64,000 bases of DNA from Sthenelais limicola (GCA_942159475.1 OW804097.1:11843172-11907171); one strand, 5' to 3'; counted from the stretch's first letter, positions 21,271-32,913 are shown. Numbers and translations are program-made. The notes: generated by a model from the sequence alone, not told the origin.

Positions 21271-21543
21271 GCTTTCAATCATGAAAATAGAAACAAATCC
21301 AGTCATAAATTAAAATTTTACCGGTAATCTTAGTAAAAGAACCCAGATTGGTTGCCATGACAACCCCACGTAAATCACTAGTGAAATACGCACTATGTGT
21401 AAATCACTCTAGATACGATGTTTTTAGAGCAATGCGTGTATAATAAGAAAACAAGTTTCATGAGACAAACTCCGTGTTTCTATAAGTTTTTGAAAGCTCT
21501 TAAGAAGCACCTGATGGGTAGATTGTTTGGTGAATTACCAATA

Positions 21544-21781
21544 TGGCTCAGATTTTCAGAAAATGTACAATTGGAAGCTGTACACATTTAGTACATTCAG
21601 CTAAATTAGGCTGCAATTTGGTCAATACTGGGTAAATTCGAGTATATTCGGCATTGCATTGATTCTAGCAATCTGTTTGGTTAGGTTGAACTGTATTTGG
21701 AACTTTATTTTCGTCTGAAATTTGTTTTTTTTTGAGAGGATTGGCGAAGTTGAATTGTACATTTTCTGAAAATCTGACCCA
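21544..21781 (+). mobile_element. MITE family A, complete copy
   Basis: Ends TGGCTCAGATTTTCAGAAAA and GAAAATCTGACCCA. Subtype I core. Confidence 0.8.
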
Positions 21782-22382
21782 TATATGAAACGTTATAGAG
21801 AAGCCTTGTTCATGCTTTATAATAAAGTTCAAAACAGGATATGTGTCTTAATTTTAACGAGTAGAGTTTCAGAGATTCCTTCCCCTTACTTTTAACATAA
21901 CATCTAAAAGATGTATGTTGTCCGAAGGAGCTTTTTGTCATCAGAATATATATGCTTCTCGGAGATCCGATTGTGAACAAATTTGGCGTTTATGTCAATA
22001 ATTATATGGTCGCTAAGGTTGCAATTTCACCTCATTCTATCTTACAAACATCGCCATGTATACTGGTATACTCCCATCCTGAGCCTGCTAGAAATAATTT
22101 AATAACAACTCCCTAAAACCTACCCAGACCCCAACCCATGTAGTTCTAAGGATATGCAGCCCTGAAACGACTCGACCCTTGATCAATAATTTAATTCACA
22201 AAGATCATGAAGCACTTAAATTTCAAAACTTAATGTCATTCAGATCGCTGATAAATTGTCCTGCGCTCGCGAACGCAATTTAGCAGATGGTTAGACTACG
22301 TTTGATGCAGAAACCAATCATTAATGGACTATATACGGGTCGTGAAATCGACAAAAAGTCATATTTCACAAGGCTATTTTAG
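21782..22382. other. Spacer, nothing recognised
   Basis: No exon or repeat family was recognised. Confidence 0.4.
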
Positions 22383-22719
22383 GTCAAATCAAAAGGCAAT
22401 TTCAGCCCGTTTCAATGGTAGTGCACTAGGACTTATTGGGTCAGATTGTCATAAAATGTACAATTGGCAGCTGTAAACATTTAGTAAATTCTGCTAAATT
22501 AGGCTGCAATGTGGTCAATACTAGGTAAATACAAATATATTCGACATTGCATTTATTCTTGCAATCTTTTAGTTTATGTTGAACTGAGTTTTGAACCACA
22601 TTTCTGACTTAAATGTGGGTTATTTGAGTGGATTGGTGAAAGTGAATTGTACATTTTCTGCATGGGGATTTCACCCGTCAAATCAGAAGGCAATTTCAGC
22701 CTGTTCCAATGGTAGTGCA
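22383..22719 (+). repeat. 43-bp direct duplication around a family A copy
   Basis: 22383-22425 and 22677-22719 are identical except for three bases. Both run from GTCAAATCA through GGCAATTTCAGCC to AATGGTAGTGCA. The right copy abuts the right end of the MITE at 22437-22676, while the left copy is 11 bp from its left end. Confidence 0.8.
22437..22676 (+). mobile_element. MITE family A, complete copy between duplicated flanks
   Basis: Ends TGGGTCAGATTGTCATAAAA and GGGGATTTCACCC. The flanks are the 43-bp duplication described separately. Confidence 0.8.
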
Positions 22720-22849
22720 TTATCAAAGTTATATTAGGATGTTTTACCAATGTGTTCAGAGCGTATCTTAGGGCCAGAAAGGAAATAGATGTTTTTCCGA
22801 TTTCCCATTATTTAAATATTGTATTGGCCTTAAAATGAAAAAAAAGATA

Positions 22850-23360
22850 AATGCATTCCCCCCCCACCAAGAAAAATCTACCCCACTTAATTTGTTTGTG
22901 GATTATTTAACAAAAATCGCTAGTTAAAGCAGGAAAACAACCATAAAATCCCTAAACGCCATGTATATGTGGGTCAGATTTTCAAAAAATGTACAATTAC
23001 GCTTCACCAATTCTGTCAAATAACCCAAATTTCCAACGAGAATAAAGTTCAAAATACAGTTTAACCTAACCAAACAGATTGCTAGAATCAATGCAATGCC
23101 TAATATACTAGAATTGTCCTAGTATTGAACAAATTGCAGACTAATTTAGCATAAATTACTAAATATGTACAGCTGCCAATTGTACATTTTCTGCAAATCT
23201 GACCCATGTCTCTGTTTCAAAACAACAACGAAATTACGAAATAGAAATTTATCTCAGTTCCTGGTATGTGGTTTTCTAAAAATTTTTTAAAAAAAGGTAC
23301 CATTCCCACTAGCTATAGTTTTCAGCTATATAAATAGGAAACACAGTTATTTTCTTGGCC
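22850..23360 (+). mobile_element. MITE family D copy interrupted by family A
   Basis: Right-hand family D sequence (AAGGTACCATTCCCACTAGC, AAATAGGAAACACAGTTATT, TTGGCC then TTA) lies after 23207. Weaker left-hand similarity (ACCAAGAAAAATCTACCCC, AAAGCAGGAAAACAACC) lies before 22970. The family A copy at 22970-23206 appears to have landed inside it. Confidence 0.45.
22970..23206 (-). mobile_element. MITE family A, complete copy
   Basis: Ends TGGGTCAGATTTTCAAAAAA and GCAAATCTGACCCA. Both termini are of the GGGTCAG type. Subtype I core. Confidence 0.8.
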
Positions 23361-23399
23361 TTAGGCTAACACTCTATTGGACAGCCCCTAAGGAGACTG

Positions 23400-23700
23400 C
23401 AGAGATTTAACCTTTGGTATACTTGCTGTTGGAACTACCAATACATTGTGTATAGCGAGTATATGGGTGAAATTGCCAGAAAATGTACAATCCATCTTCA
23501 GCTATCCTCTCAGATAACCCCTATTTCAGACGAAAATAAAGTTGAAAACTCAGTTCAACCTAACCAAACAGATTGCTAGAATCAATGCAATGCCGAATAT
23601 ACGCGAATTTACCCAGTATTGACTAAATTGCAGCCAAATTTAGCAGAATTGACAAAATGTGTACAGCTGCCAATTGTACATTTTCTGAAAATCTGACCCG
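23400..23700 (-). mobile_element. MITE family A copy plus a flank shared with 52735
   Basis: The MITE occupies 23464-23700 (TGGGTGAAATTGCCAGAAAA to AAAATCTGACCCG). The 60 bp before it, GAGATTTAACCTTTGGTATA to TAGCGAGTATA, is nearly identical to the flank of another copy at 52735-52794. The MITE was therefore already inside a larger repeat when that repeat was copied. Confidence 0.75.
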
Positions 23701-23701
23701 T

Positions 23702-23930
23702 ATCTCTATCGCAGATGAAGTAGAGATAGATAGGGGTGGGGGTAGGATGGTATGGAGGAGGGGTGGGTGGGGGTGGTATGGAGGAGGGGTGGTTAGGGGG
23801 GAAGGGTATGGAGGAGGGGTGGGTGGGGGTGTAACCCCAAAGGGTACAATCAATCCCCCCTAGCATGCGATGGCTGGTCTGTTCCATGCTGATCTGTAGC
23901 GGGGAATTCCGCGGGTGGGTGTGGACGCGC
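23702..23930. repeat. G-rich repeat leading into the gap
   Basis: Units of GGTATGGAGGAGGGGTGG, then a unique stretch, then CGCGGGTGGGTGTGGACGCG at the gap edge. Confidence 0.6.
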
Positions 23931-24130
23931 NNNNNNNNNNNNNNNNNNNNNNNNNNNNNNNNNNNNNNNNNNNNNNNNNNNNNNNNNNNNNNNNNNNNNN
24001 NNNNNNNNNNNNNNNNNNNNNNNNNNNNNNNNNNNNNNNNNNNNNNNNNNNNNNNNNNNNNNNNNNNNNNNNNNNNNNNNNNNNNNNNNNNNNNNNNNNN
24101 NNNNNNNNNNNNNNNNNNNNNNNNNNNNNN
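23931..24130. other. Assembly gap (200 N)
   Basis: Exactly 200 undetermined bases. Both sides carry GCGGGTGGGTGTGGACGCG, so a GC-rich tandem repeat probably spans the gap and its true size is unknown. Frames reaching across it are meaningless. Confidence 0.95.
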
Positions 24131-24392
24131 ACGCGGGTGGGTGTGGACGCGCCATAGACGCACCTACTGCACGAAAACACGCGTCTAACATACGCGCATT
24201 GTGCTACAGCCAATCATCCAGCGTGGTGCAGAACAAATCACCTTCACAATGTAGCGTTCGTCAATTTTTTTTTAAAGAAATTTTATTGAGCTGATTTCAA
24301 TGTTAAATACATAGATAATCTCACAGACTCAAGGGAAAACATATTAGATAAACACCGATATATCAATTCAAATTCTATATATTATTACATTT

Positions 24393-25366
24393 TAACACCC
24401 AAGGCCAAACACGACCTGTACAAAATGGCTATCCTCCCCAACTTCGACTTCTGTGATTTCATTTATGATTCGGCCCCACAATCCCTTCTACAAAAATTAC
24501 AAGCCCAACAGAACAGAGCACTAAGAATTATCTTCAACAAAACAAAATTCGAAAACGTTGACCAAGAACATAAAACCCTAAACATCTGGCCCCTTCAAGC
24601 TCGAAGAGATAAACACATACTAGACATATCATTTTATTTAGCCCAAAGGCAAGAAAACCTGGATGGCAGAAAGTTACCCACCAGGAGTCATGCCGAGGGC
24701 AGAAAAAACCTAATAGTCATTAACTCAAAATTATCTAAAATTAATAACTCAATGATATACAAATGCCAAAAAAGGTGGAATGAGCTCCATACGGATGCTC
24801 ATAAAATCGAAGACAAAACTGCTTTCAAGAAATACACAGAAAGGATCCTTTACCCCTTTACCCAACCATGACTGTACCCGATCTATTCCTGTATAACTCA
24901 GGGTAACATGTATATTACAACGCTATGATAACTGCCATGTAACCACCACACGTGCCAAAGTGCCTTAAACTTTGCCTCATGAGTGAACCTACATATAACT
25001 GCATATGCGTATACCAATGTACCTTAATTACTGCCTCATGAATGAACATATACTGTATACCACTATATACCTATTAACCATTTCAACCATGTATACTCAT
25101 TAAGATCTCATAACCATCTCATTAAATTAGAACTAGTCATAGCCACTCCTAGTCAAACCATTATAGCTAAAAGTAAACTCACATTTATTATATTGTAGTC
25201 ATATCATTGTAGTAATAGTCAAACTGTAACAAAAAGTAAAGATCAAACAAGAATTCGGGCACCCAATGGAAGACCTAACTAAACAATGGTTTACTTAGAT
25301 ACGGTAGTTGGACAACCCTACTGTATAACATCTTCAGCAATAAAAGAATCCTTGAATTGAATTTAA
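24393..25366 (+). mobile_element. 5'-truncated non-LTR retrotransposon (CR1/Jockey-like), copy 1
   Basis: The coding end (24395-24871) is followed by about 490 bp of 3' untranslated sequence ending AATAAAAGAATCCTTGAATT then GAATTT. The second copy at 55955-58832 has the same end with a (GAATTT)n tail. Short oligomeric tails in place of poly(A) are usual in CR1/L2-type elements. The 5' side is lost. Confidence 0.75.
24395..24871 (+). pseudogene. Reverse transcriptase C-terminal end of a non-LTR element
   Basis: The frame (PKAKHDLYKMAILPNFDFCD...) corresponds to the region after the RT palm and thumb. It aligns with the second copy at 57479-57897: FIYDSAP, LALRIIFNK / RALRIIFNK, LNIWPLQARRDKHILD, KCQKRWNELH, and end at TGA. 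In such elements this segment follows the catalytic YxDD, which is absent here. About 150 codons remain, with no stop or frameshift inside, so the insertion may be fairly young. It is not functional alone. Confidence 0.8.
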
Positions 25367-25880
25367 ACCTTTTCGATTTAGCTTTCATTCAACATCGACC
25401 AGGTGGTATTCGGGCCATAATAGCGTGGCCGACTAGACAAATTATATACATAATTACCATTTTTTGTGTTTTCGTTATGGGCACCTCTCTTTTGAGCAAG
25501 ATATAATAGGGTAGATAACAAGTAGTACGATTGAGTAAAAACGACATTGTTTCATAGAATACTGATCATCTTTCGACGATTTTACATTGTGATAAATATT
25601 CAATGTAGCGTTTGTATAATTGTTTATTGGATATATTGAATTTAATAGATAATGTAATAATGCCTTGCTATTGTAGAAGGTAATGTTAAGATTTGTATCG
25701 TACATAAATCATTAACAAGTATGTGAACTTAAAAATAATAAGTATCAATCGTAATTAACCAAGGAGGACCAGGAAGATCTATGTATTCATAGAGGGTGAA
25801 GCAAGAGTCCTTTTTCCGCAAGGAACATGATATGTATATATGTCAATTGGAAATAAAACTGTTACAATACAATACAATAC
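25367..25880 (+). repeat. Possible retroelement 3' tail
   Basis: GGAAATAAAACTGTTACAAT then ATACAATACAATAC at 25850-25880 looks like the oligomeric tail of another non-LTR element or SINE. The sequence before it has no recognisable coding region. Confidence 0.35.
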
Positions 25881-25930
25881 ATTCTCCTCCCGTATCTATA
25901 ACTGATAAGGAAACTTTAAGGAAGAAATTG

Positions 25931-26336
25931 TGATGTGTTCCAGGAAAATGAGTCATAAGTCACAAAAAATAGATTTTGAGATGCCATTATATTTGGAAAG
26001 AGGAGATCAAGCTGATTCCAATGATAGTAAACAGTCTAATAATCTAATAAGTATTTCTAGATTTTCAGTTCGATATTTTCGTTTTTGAAAAAAAAGTCTC
26101 CAATATTTCTGGGGGTCAATAAACAGTAAAGTAACTAAATGTAGTCCATATGAGGACCTTTAAAACTAAAGGATATATTACATAGATTGTCCTAAGATTT
26201 GACATATCGATTGATATAGCTATAAGTGATAAACTCTCCAAAAATCAGAACATTCGAATAATGTGATCTTGTGAAAAAAACACTTTGAAAAATATCAATT
26301 TTGCGACTTATGACTCATTTTCCTGGAACACATCAC
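25931..26336 (-). mobile_element. MITE family B, copy 5
   Basis: Complete inverted ends (GATGTGTTCCAGGAAAATGA and GACTCATTTTCCTGGAACAC). The interior is reversed relative to copies 1, 2 and 4. Confidence 0.8.
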
Positions 26337-26511
26337 AATTTGCTACACACCCTATGGGCTATTTCTATTCCTACAGTAGAAATTCCCCAAAAAATGGCTG
26401 AGCAAGGCAAAAATAAGGTAAGGTGAGAGGGTAAGTAAGGCTTTCAAGATTATGAAACGTGCCCCAGCTGGTGTGGTTAAATAATGAAGGCGTGATGGCC
26501 GCAATGAGCGC

Positions 26512-27500
26512 CATTGTGGTCCAGTGACTCACACTGGGCCCAATGGTGGCTGTACAAGCCTGATGAAGTCATTGTGGTCCAGTGACTCACACTGGGCCCA
26601 ATGGTGGCTGTACAAGCCTGATGAAGTCATTGTGATCCAGTGACTCACACTGGGCCCAATGGTGGTTGTACAAGCCTGATGAAGTCATTGTGGACCAGTG
26701 ACTCACACTGGGCTATATGGTGGCTGTACAAGCCTGATGAAGTCATTGTGATCCAGTGACTCACACTGGGCCCAATGGTGGCTGTACAAGCCTGATGAAG
26801 TCATTGTGGTCCAGTGACTCACACTGGGCTATAATGGTGGCTGTACAAGCCTGATGAAGTCATTGTGGTCCAGTGACTCACACTGGGCCCAATGGTGGCT
26901 GTACAAGCCTGATGAAGTCATTGTGGGCCAGTGACTCACACTGGGCCCAATGGTGGCTGTACAAGCGGGATGAAGTCATTGTGGTCCAGTGACTCACACT
27001 GGGCCCAATGGTGGCTGTACAAGCCTGATGAAGTCATTGTGGTCCAGTGACTCACACTGGGCCCAATGGTGGCTGTACAAGCCTGATGAAGTCATTGTGG
27101 GCCAGTGACTCACACTGGGCCCAATGGTGGTTGTACAAGCCTGATGAAGTCATTGTGGTCCAGTGACTCACACTGGGCTATATGGTGGCTGTACAAGCCT
27201 GATGAAGTCATTGTGGTCCAGTGACTCACACTGGGCCCAATGGTGGCTGTACAAGCCTGATGAAGTCATTGTGGTCCAGTGACTCACACTGGGCCCAATG
27301 GTGGCTGTACAAGCGGGATGAAGTCATTGTGGTCCAGTGACTCACACTGGGCCCAATGGTGGCTGTACAAGCCTGATGAAGTCATTGTGGTCCAGTGACT
27401 CACACTGGGCCCAATGGTGGCTGTACAAGCGGGATGAAGTCATTGTGGTCCAGTGACTCACACTGGGCCCAATGGTGGTTGTACAAGCGGGATGAAGTCA
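26512..27500. repeat. 58-bp tandem array, 17 units
   Basis: The unit is 58 bp: GTGACTCACACTGGGCCCAA, TGGTGGCTGTACAAGCCTGA, TGAAGTCATTGTGGTCCA. Unit length is constant to within a base or two. Variation is confined to a few sites: GGCCCAA or GGCTATAT, GCCTGATG or GCGGGATG, and GTGGTCC, GTGATCC, GTGGACC or GTGGGCC. Each unit contains CCAGTG-ACTCA-CACTGG, a small hairpin with the AP-1 consensus TGACTCA inside. Family A follows 31 bp after the array. Confidence 0.95.
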
Positions 27501-27530
27501 CTGAAACCTAATTCTGAAAGGTTGTACATA

Positions 27531-27767
27531 TGGGTCAGATTTTCAGAAAATGTACAATTCATCTTCACCAATCCTCTCAAATAACCCACATTTAAGACAA
27601 AAATGAGCTTTAAAATCCAGTTTAACATAACAAAACTTATACTTTAAATCAATGCGATACCAAATATATTCAGATATACTTGATATTCTTCATTTTTCAG
27701 CCTAATTAAGGAGAATTTCCTAAATGTGTAGAGCTGCCAATTGTACATTTTCTGAAAATCTGACCCA
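27531..27767 (-). mobile_element. MITE family A, complete copy
   Basis: Ends TGGGTCAGATTTTCAGAAAA and GAAAATCTGACCCA, flanked by TA on both sides. Subtype II core (ATACTTTAAATCAATGCGAT). Confidence 0.85.
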
Positions 27768-27839
27768 TATAATCCTCTGTGTTCTCTTGTTGGTCCATAT
27801 TATATATATATGAGTCAGTAACGGTTTCTAAACACACTC

Positions 27840-28051
27840 TAGGTCCAAACCCTCAGATCAGATAAGAATGGTATGTCAGCGATTGGACGCCTACTTTGCT
27901 AATCGGTTTCCTGGCCGAGGACTAAGCTTTCTAATGGGAGTATTATGAAATTGTGTGGTCTTAATGGAATTATAATGGCACTTTGCGGTTTCGAGGCGAG
28001 AGGCTTTCCCTCTGTTTGAAGGGACTCTCTCAACTTTGGGCCTAGACTGAA
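27840..28051 (+). mobile_element. MITE family C, copy 5
   Basis: CTAGGTCCAAACCCTCAGAT to TTTGGGCCTAGACTG. Nearly complete, the first bases of the left end being altered. Confidence 0.8.
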
Positions 28052-28485
28052 CATCTCCGGACAGGAATAACCGCCAAATGTATGACATTATATGGATTTA
28101 ATGTGGGGAATGGACATGCAAGATGTCGCCCTTTCACATGGTCCAACAGATGCATATAAAACATTAGGGAACTTTTAACTCAGCTGAAGCTTGTCTACCA
28201 TTGTGTCCCTCCACACCTATGTAATAACTCGAGATATAGTTTTGAAAGATGTGACTGAAAATAATCACCATTGTGATTATGCGTATTTTGTAAAGAATTT
28301 AAATGTACAAGGCCAATAAAAAAATATATTTAAAAAAAACCCATGTTAATAACTGTCCACATGGTAGTGATTGAATGTATTTACTCATAAATTGACCATA
28401 TCCGGGTACTTTTCTACAGCTCCACCACACAGCAAGGTGTAAAACTAGAAGAACTGATTCAAACTATGCCTTTCAGATCAAATGT
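28052..28485. other. Spacer ending near an A-rich tail
   Basis: AATAAAAAAATATATTTAAA at 28314-28333 resembles a poly(A)-type tail, but no element body was recognised. Confidence 0.3.
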
Positions 28486-28545
28486 TAGAAGCTAGAGGCT
28501 TTCCCTCAGATTGGAGGGACTCTCCCAAATCTGAGCCTACACTCT
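28486..28545 (+). repeat. MITE family C fragment
   Basis: TAGAGGCTTTCCCTCAGATT to GAGCCTACACT is the right end only, diverged. Confidence 0.45.
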
Positions 28546-28664
28546 ACTACCCTATTTCACATCATGTCGATGTGTCCTGACATTGTTGAGATATAATCAC
28601 TAATCCATCCACCACAGCCATACCAGCGTAACCATAGAAACAACAGATGTGTCTTTCTTTTATT

Positions 28665-29012
28665 TAAGAAACTTTTTATCACAAGATCTCTTTATTGAAA
28701 TGTTCCGATTTTTAGGGGGTTTAACACTTATAGTCATATAAATCCGTGTAATTAATAAATTTCAGGACATTGTATTAAATATGTCCTTGCGTTTTGAAGG
28801 CCTTTGTATGGAGTATATTTAGTTACTTTACTGGTAATTTCCCATCCAGAAACATTGCAAACTGTTTTTTCAAAAAGAAAAATATGAAACTTAAAATATA
28901 GAAATACATATTAGGTGTTCTAGTGTTTACTATCATTGGAATCTCCTCTTTTCATATATGGTGATATCTCAAAATCCATATTTTATGACTCATTTTCCTA
29001 AAACGGATCACA
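28665..29012 (+). mobile_element. MITE family B, copy 6 (left end lost)
   Basis: Interior and right end are present (ATCACAAGATCTCTTTATTG, GACTCATTTTCCTAAAACGG then ATCACATG). The first 40 bp are missing. Confidence 0.65.
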
Positions 29013-30174
29013 TGTGAGTTTAGTATGGAGTATATCTTCCTTGCATTGTTCAATTATGCTGCGATTTGATGTGCTTCGTTGTTCGAATAAGTATTGCTTT
29101 AAGAAAATCTGATATATATCTAGGGTATCTCAGATGTACGTAACCATTGTAAGTATTGTTTTTAATCCTCTTCCCATAGAGTGCAATAATGTCAATACAG
29201 ATGCAGAACAAGAGTATTATATGGTCTTTCAGGAGGTCGGAAAGTAATTACGGTAATTCATTGTAGTCATGGGAATGAACCAATCTAGAACATGCAATAG
29301 ATTTGTAGATTGTGTACATATAGATTACAAGCCAAAGTACATTAGTTACATGTCTAACTGTCCACTAATTGGGCCCACACTATCTATTAGTGCATTGTAT
29401 TACACTCTACACACCTCACACGCATAAACCCACACATGGAATAACCCTTAATACTATAACCATTGCTATAACCATGGCTATACTTGGCTCGCGTCTAAAG
29501 GGGAATCCCCGGATAAAATGTATCAATATTGGACAGACACTGATAATGCTCCAATACTTACAAGATAAATAATGTATAAAATCTAAATAATAAATACTAA
29601 TATTATTAAATACTAATATGTAAATATCAAAATGTGCCAAACTACAGCGTGGTTTACAGCAAATGCACGAATATTGTCAGTACATCACAACTTTTTCAGT
29701 ATATTTGTACAAGAAGTAAAGTTATTATTAATAATTTTCACACCCTCAGAATGGCACTAACCTTCAATTCCTTATTTAAACACAATTAATCAGCTGCCCC
29801 GGTTCAAAATTATATCCATTCACATATTGCTTCCAAACGGTGTCAGATTTCATCCATTTAGTATTAAATCGCAATAAATTGAAACCAGATTTTCCCAAAG
29901 GAGGGAGATTGGAAGGGATAGGAATAGCTGGCAGGCGGATTAGATGAAATGAAAATGAGTAAAAAGGCTGTGGTTAAGTGTTAGCTGGTGGTGGGTACCA
30001 GGGGTGGGACATGCAGGGTGTCGGGCGGTGGGATGGGGTAGATTGATCACTGCTGCCACCATGGCCTGATTAGAAAACAATTAGTGGGAGACTAGCTGGA
30101 GCCAGCAGGAGATGGATAGCGTTGGGGTATGTGTACAGTGCGCTATGGAGGTCTACAGAGGCAAGAGACAGAAG
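29013..30174. other. Spacer, nothing recognised
   Basis: No MITE, exon or RNA gene could be supported. TAATACTAATAT tracts lie at 29585-29625. Confidence 0.4.
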
Positions 30175-30300
30175 AGGGAGTAGGCAGGGGGAGGGGGAAG
30201 GGGGAGGAGGAGGGAGGGGAGGGAAGGGAGGGAAGGGAGGGAAGGGAGGGAAGAGACAGAAGGGAGGGTGGGGGGAGGGGGAGGGGGAGGGGTGGGGGTA
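30175..30300. repeat. GA-rich minisatellite
   Basis: GGGAGGGAA and GGGGGAGG repeats. It abuts the left CCCACCAAGAAA end of the satellite-bounded block. Confidence 0.85.
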
Positions 30301-30316
30301 GCAACCCACCAAGAAA

Positions 30317-31810
30317 GCTGATATCAGCCCGATATCAGAATCTGATATCAGATCTGATATCAGATAGGCATGTCATTCTGATATCAGGCTGATATCAGGC
30401 TGATATCCGATTCCAATGAGCAAGAAATTTTTACATACTAAAAAATATGCATGCAAAATGGGGGTTTCAAGCTCTTCTGTTCAAAGTTTGCTGAAATAGG
30501 AATTTTTAAAGATTTTAGAATTTTTTTTATATCAGATTCTGATATCAGACTGATATCAGGCTGATATCAATTTCTGATATAAAAAAAATTATCTGCAGAT
30601 GCTTTGATTATCCTCTTATGTACCTAATTCAAGCTCTCCTTAAATATATTTCCCGAAATTCTTGCTGAAATAGGAATTTTTAAAGATTTTAGAATTTTTA
30701 CCATATCAGATCTGATATCAGATTGATATCATTCTGATATCAATTTCTGATAAAAATGAAAGTATTTGCAGATGCTTTGATTGTCCTCTCATGTACCTAA
30801 TTCAAGCTCTCCTTAAATATATTTCCCAAAATTCTTGCTGAAATAGGAATTTTTAAAGATTTTAGAATTTTTACCATATCAGATCTGATATCAGATGGAT
30901 ATCATTCTGATATCAATTTCTGATGAAAATGAAAGTATTTGCGGATGCTTTGATTGTCCTCTCATGTACCTAATTCAAGCTCTCCTTAAATATATTTCCC
31001 AAAATTCTTTGAACTTTCGATCGGCCCTATATCAGATCTGATATTGAGCCGATATCATACTGATGTCAGTTCTGATATCAGTTTCTGATATTGAGCCGAT
31101 ATCGTACCAATACTATTTCTGATATCAGTTTCTGATATTGAGCCAATATCGTACCAATACTACTTCTGATATCAGTTTCTGATATTGAGCCGATATCATA
31201 TCAATACTATTTATGATATCAGATATTAGTTCTGATATTGAGCCGATATCAGACCGATATAATTTTCCGATATCAGTTCTGATATTGAGCCGATATCAGA
31301 CCGATATCAGACCGATATAATTTTCCGATATCAGTTCTGATATTGAGCCGATATCAGACCGATATAATTTTCCGATATCAGTTCTGATATTGAGCCGATA
31401 TCAGACCGATATAATTTTCTGATATCAGTTCTGATATTAACCCGATATCAGACCGATATAATTTCTGATATCAGTTTCTGATATTGAGCCGATATCATAC
31501 CAATACTATTTTTGATATCAGTTCTGGTATTGAGCCGATATCAGACCGATATCAGACCGATATAATTTTCCGATATCAGTTCTGATATTGAGCCGATATC
31601 AGACCGATATAATTTTCCGATATCAGTTCTGATATTGAGCCGATATCAGACCGATATAATTTTCTGATATCAGTTCTGATATTAACCCGATATCAGACCG
31701 ATATAATTTCTGATATCAGTTTCTGATATTGAGCCGATATCATACCAATACTATTTTTGATATCAGTTCTGATATTGAGCCAATATCACACCAATACTAT
31801 TTCTGATTTT
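30317..31810 (+). repeat. GATATC-rich satellite, left array
   Basis: 30317-31010 has three long diverged units of about 190-210 bp (ATTCTTGCTGAAATAGGAAT, GATGCTTTGATTGTCCTCTC) joined by CTGATATCAG clusters. 31030-31810 has a 47-bp unit, CTGATATTGAGCCGATATCA then GACCGATATAATTTTCCG. Higher-order repetition is visible: the run 31260-31500 recurs at 31550-31770. Confidence 0.9.
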
Positions 31811-32560
31811 GATCGTTAAGTCAAAATAGTCAATCGTGAAGTTAAAAATAGTCAATCGTAGTCAGAATAATCTTGTAAGAAATCTAAGGGTGTTTGCCAT
31901 AGGAAAAGTCTATCGTAAAGTTGAAATAGTCAATTGTTAGGCAGAAATAGTGAATCGTTAAGTCAGAAATGTCAATCGAAAAGTCAAAATAATCAATCGT
32001 AATATCAAAATAGTCAATCATAGTGTCAGAATAGTCAATCGTAAAGTCAAAAAAGTCAATCGTAAAGTCTGAAAAGTTTATCGTAATGTTGAAATAGTCA
32101 ATCGTAAAGTCAGAAATTTTTATCGCCAAGTTGAAATATTCAATTTTTAAGTCGAAATATTCAATCGTAAAGTTAGAAAAGTCAAATGTAAAGTCAGAAA
32201 AGTCAATCATAAAGTCAAAATAGTCAATTGTAAAGTCACAAAAGTTGATCGTAAGGTCAAAATAGTCAATCGTAAAGTCAAAATAGTCAATCGTAAAGTC
32301 AAAATAGTCAATCGTAAAGTCAGAATAGTCTAACGTAAAGTCAAAATAGTCACTCGTAGAGTCGGAATAGTCTCTTGTAAAGGCAGAAAAGTTCATTGTT
32401 AATTGAAATAGTCAATTGTTAAGTCGATATAGTTAATCATGAGTCAGAAAAGCCATTCGTAAATTCAGAAAAGTCAATCATAAAGTCGAAATAGTCAATC
32501 ATAAAGTCACAAAAGTTGATCGTAAAGTCAAAATAGTTGATCGTGAAGTCAAAATATTGT
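31811..32560 (-). repeat. 21-bp tandem repeat with an open minus-strand heptapeptide frame
   Basis: The unit is about 21 bp (AGTCAATCGTAAAGTCAAAAT). On the minus strand 31884-32396 is open for 170 codons, giving degenerate heptads of the type DYFDFTI, with S, N and L substitutions. No frame-breaking length change occurs in that span, although the whole array (31811-32560) is longer. It is simplest as a satellite whose unit happens to lack stops. A beta-rich repeat protein is possible but unsupported by splice or promoter context. Confidence 0.7.
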
Positions 32561-32756
32561 ACCTAATTCATACAATTTATTTGTGTAAATAGAATTGCTA
32601 ACTTTAACTTACTGTCTTCAGTCTTGGTTTCTTGGACCATGGATTTCAATTACTTAATCAAACAATCCCACACACAACAATTCATGCTCTCCGTTAAAGA
32701 AAATCAAGAAAATGTTATTACAAAATTTTGTCAGCTCAACATCAGAACCCTCATAT

Positions 32757-32913
32757 TCGATCGGCCCAATATCAGAATCTGATATGATTCTGATATCCAG
32801 CCTATGTCATATGAATACTATTTCTGATATCAGTTCTGATATTGAGCCGATATTGTACCAATACTATTTCTGATATCAGTTTCTGATATTGAGCCGATAT
32901 CATACCAATACTA
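32757..32913 (+). repeat. GATATC-rich satellite, inner patch
   Basis: Begins TTCGATCGGCCCAATATCAG and contains three units of the TGAGCCGATAT type, in the same orientation as the left array. Confidence 0.8.

Noticed and set aside
26512..27500. CTGATGA in each 58-bp unit as a hammerhead ribozyme satellite
   Set aside because: No GAAA box and no stem II pairing follow CTGATGA in the unit, so the catalytic core cannot form.
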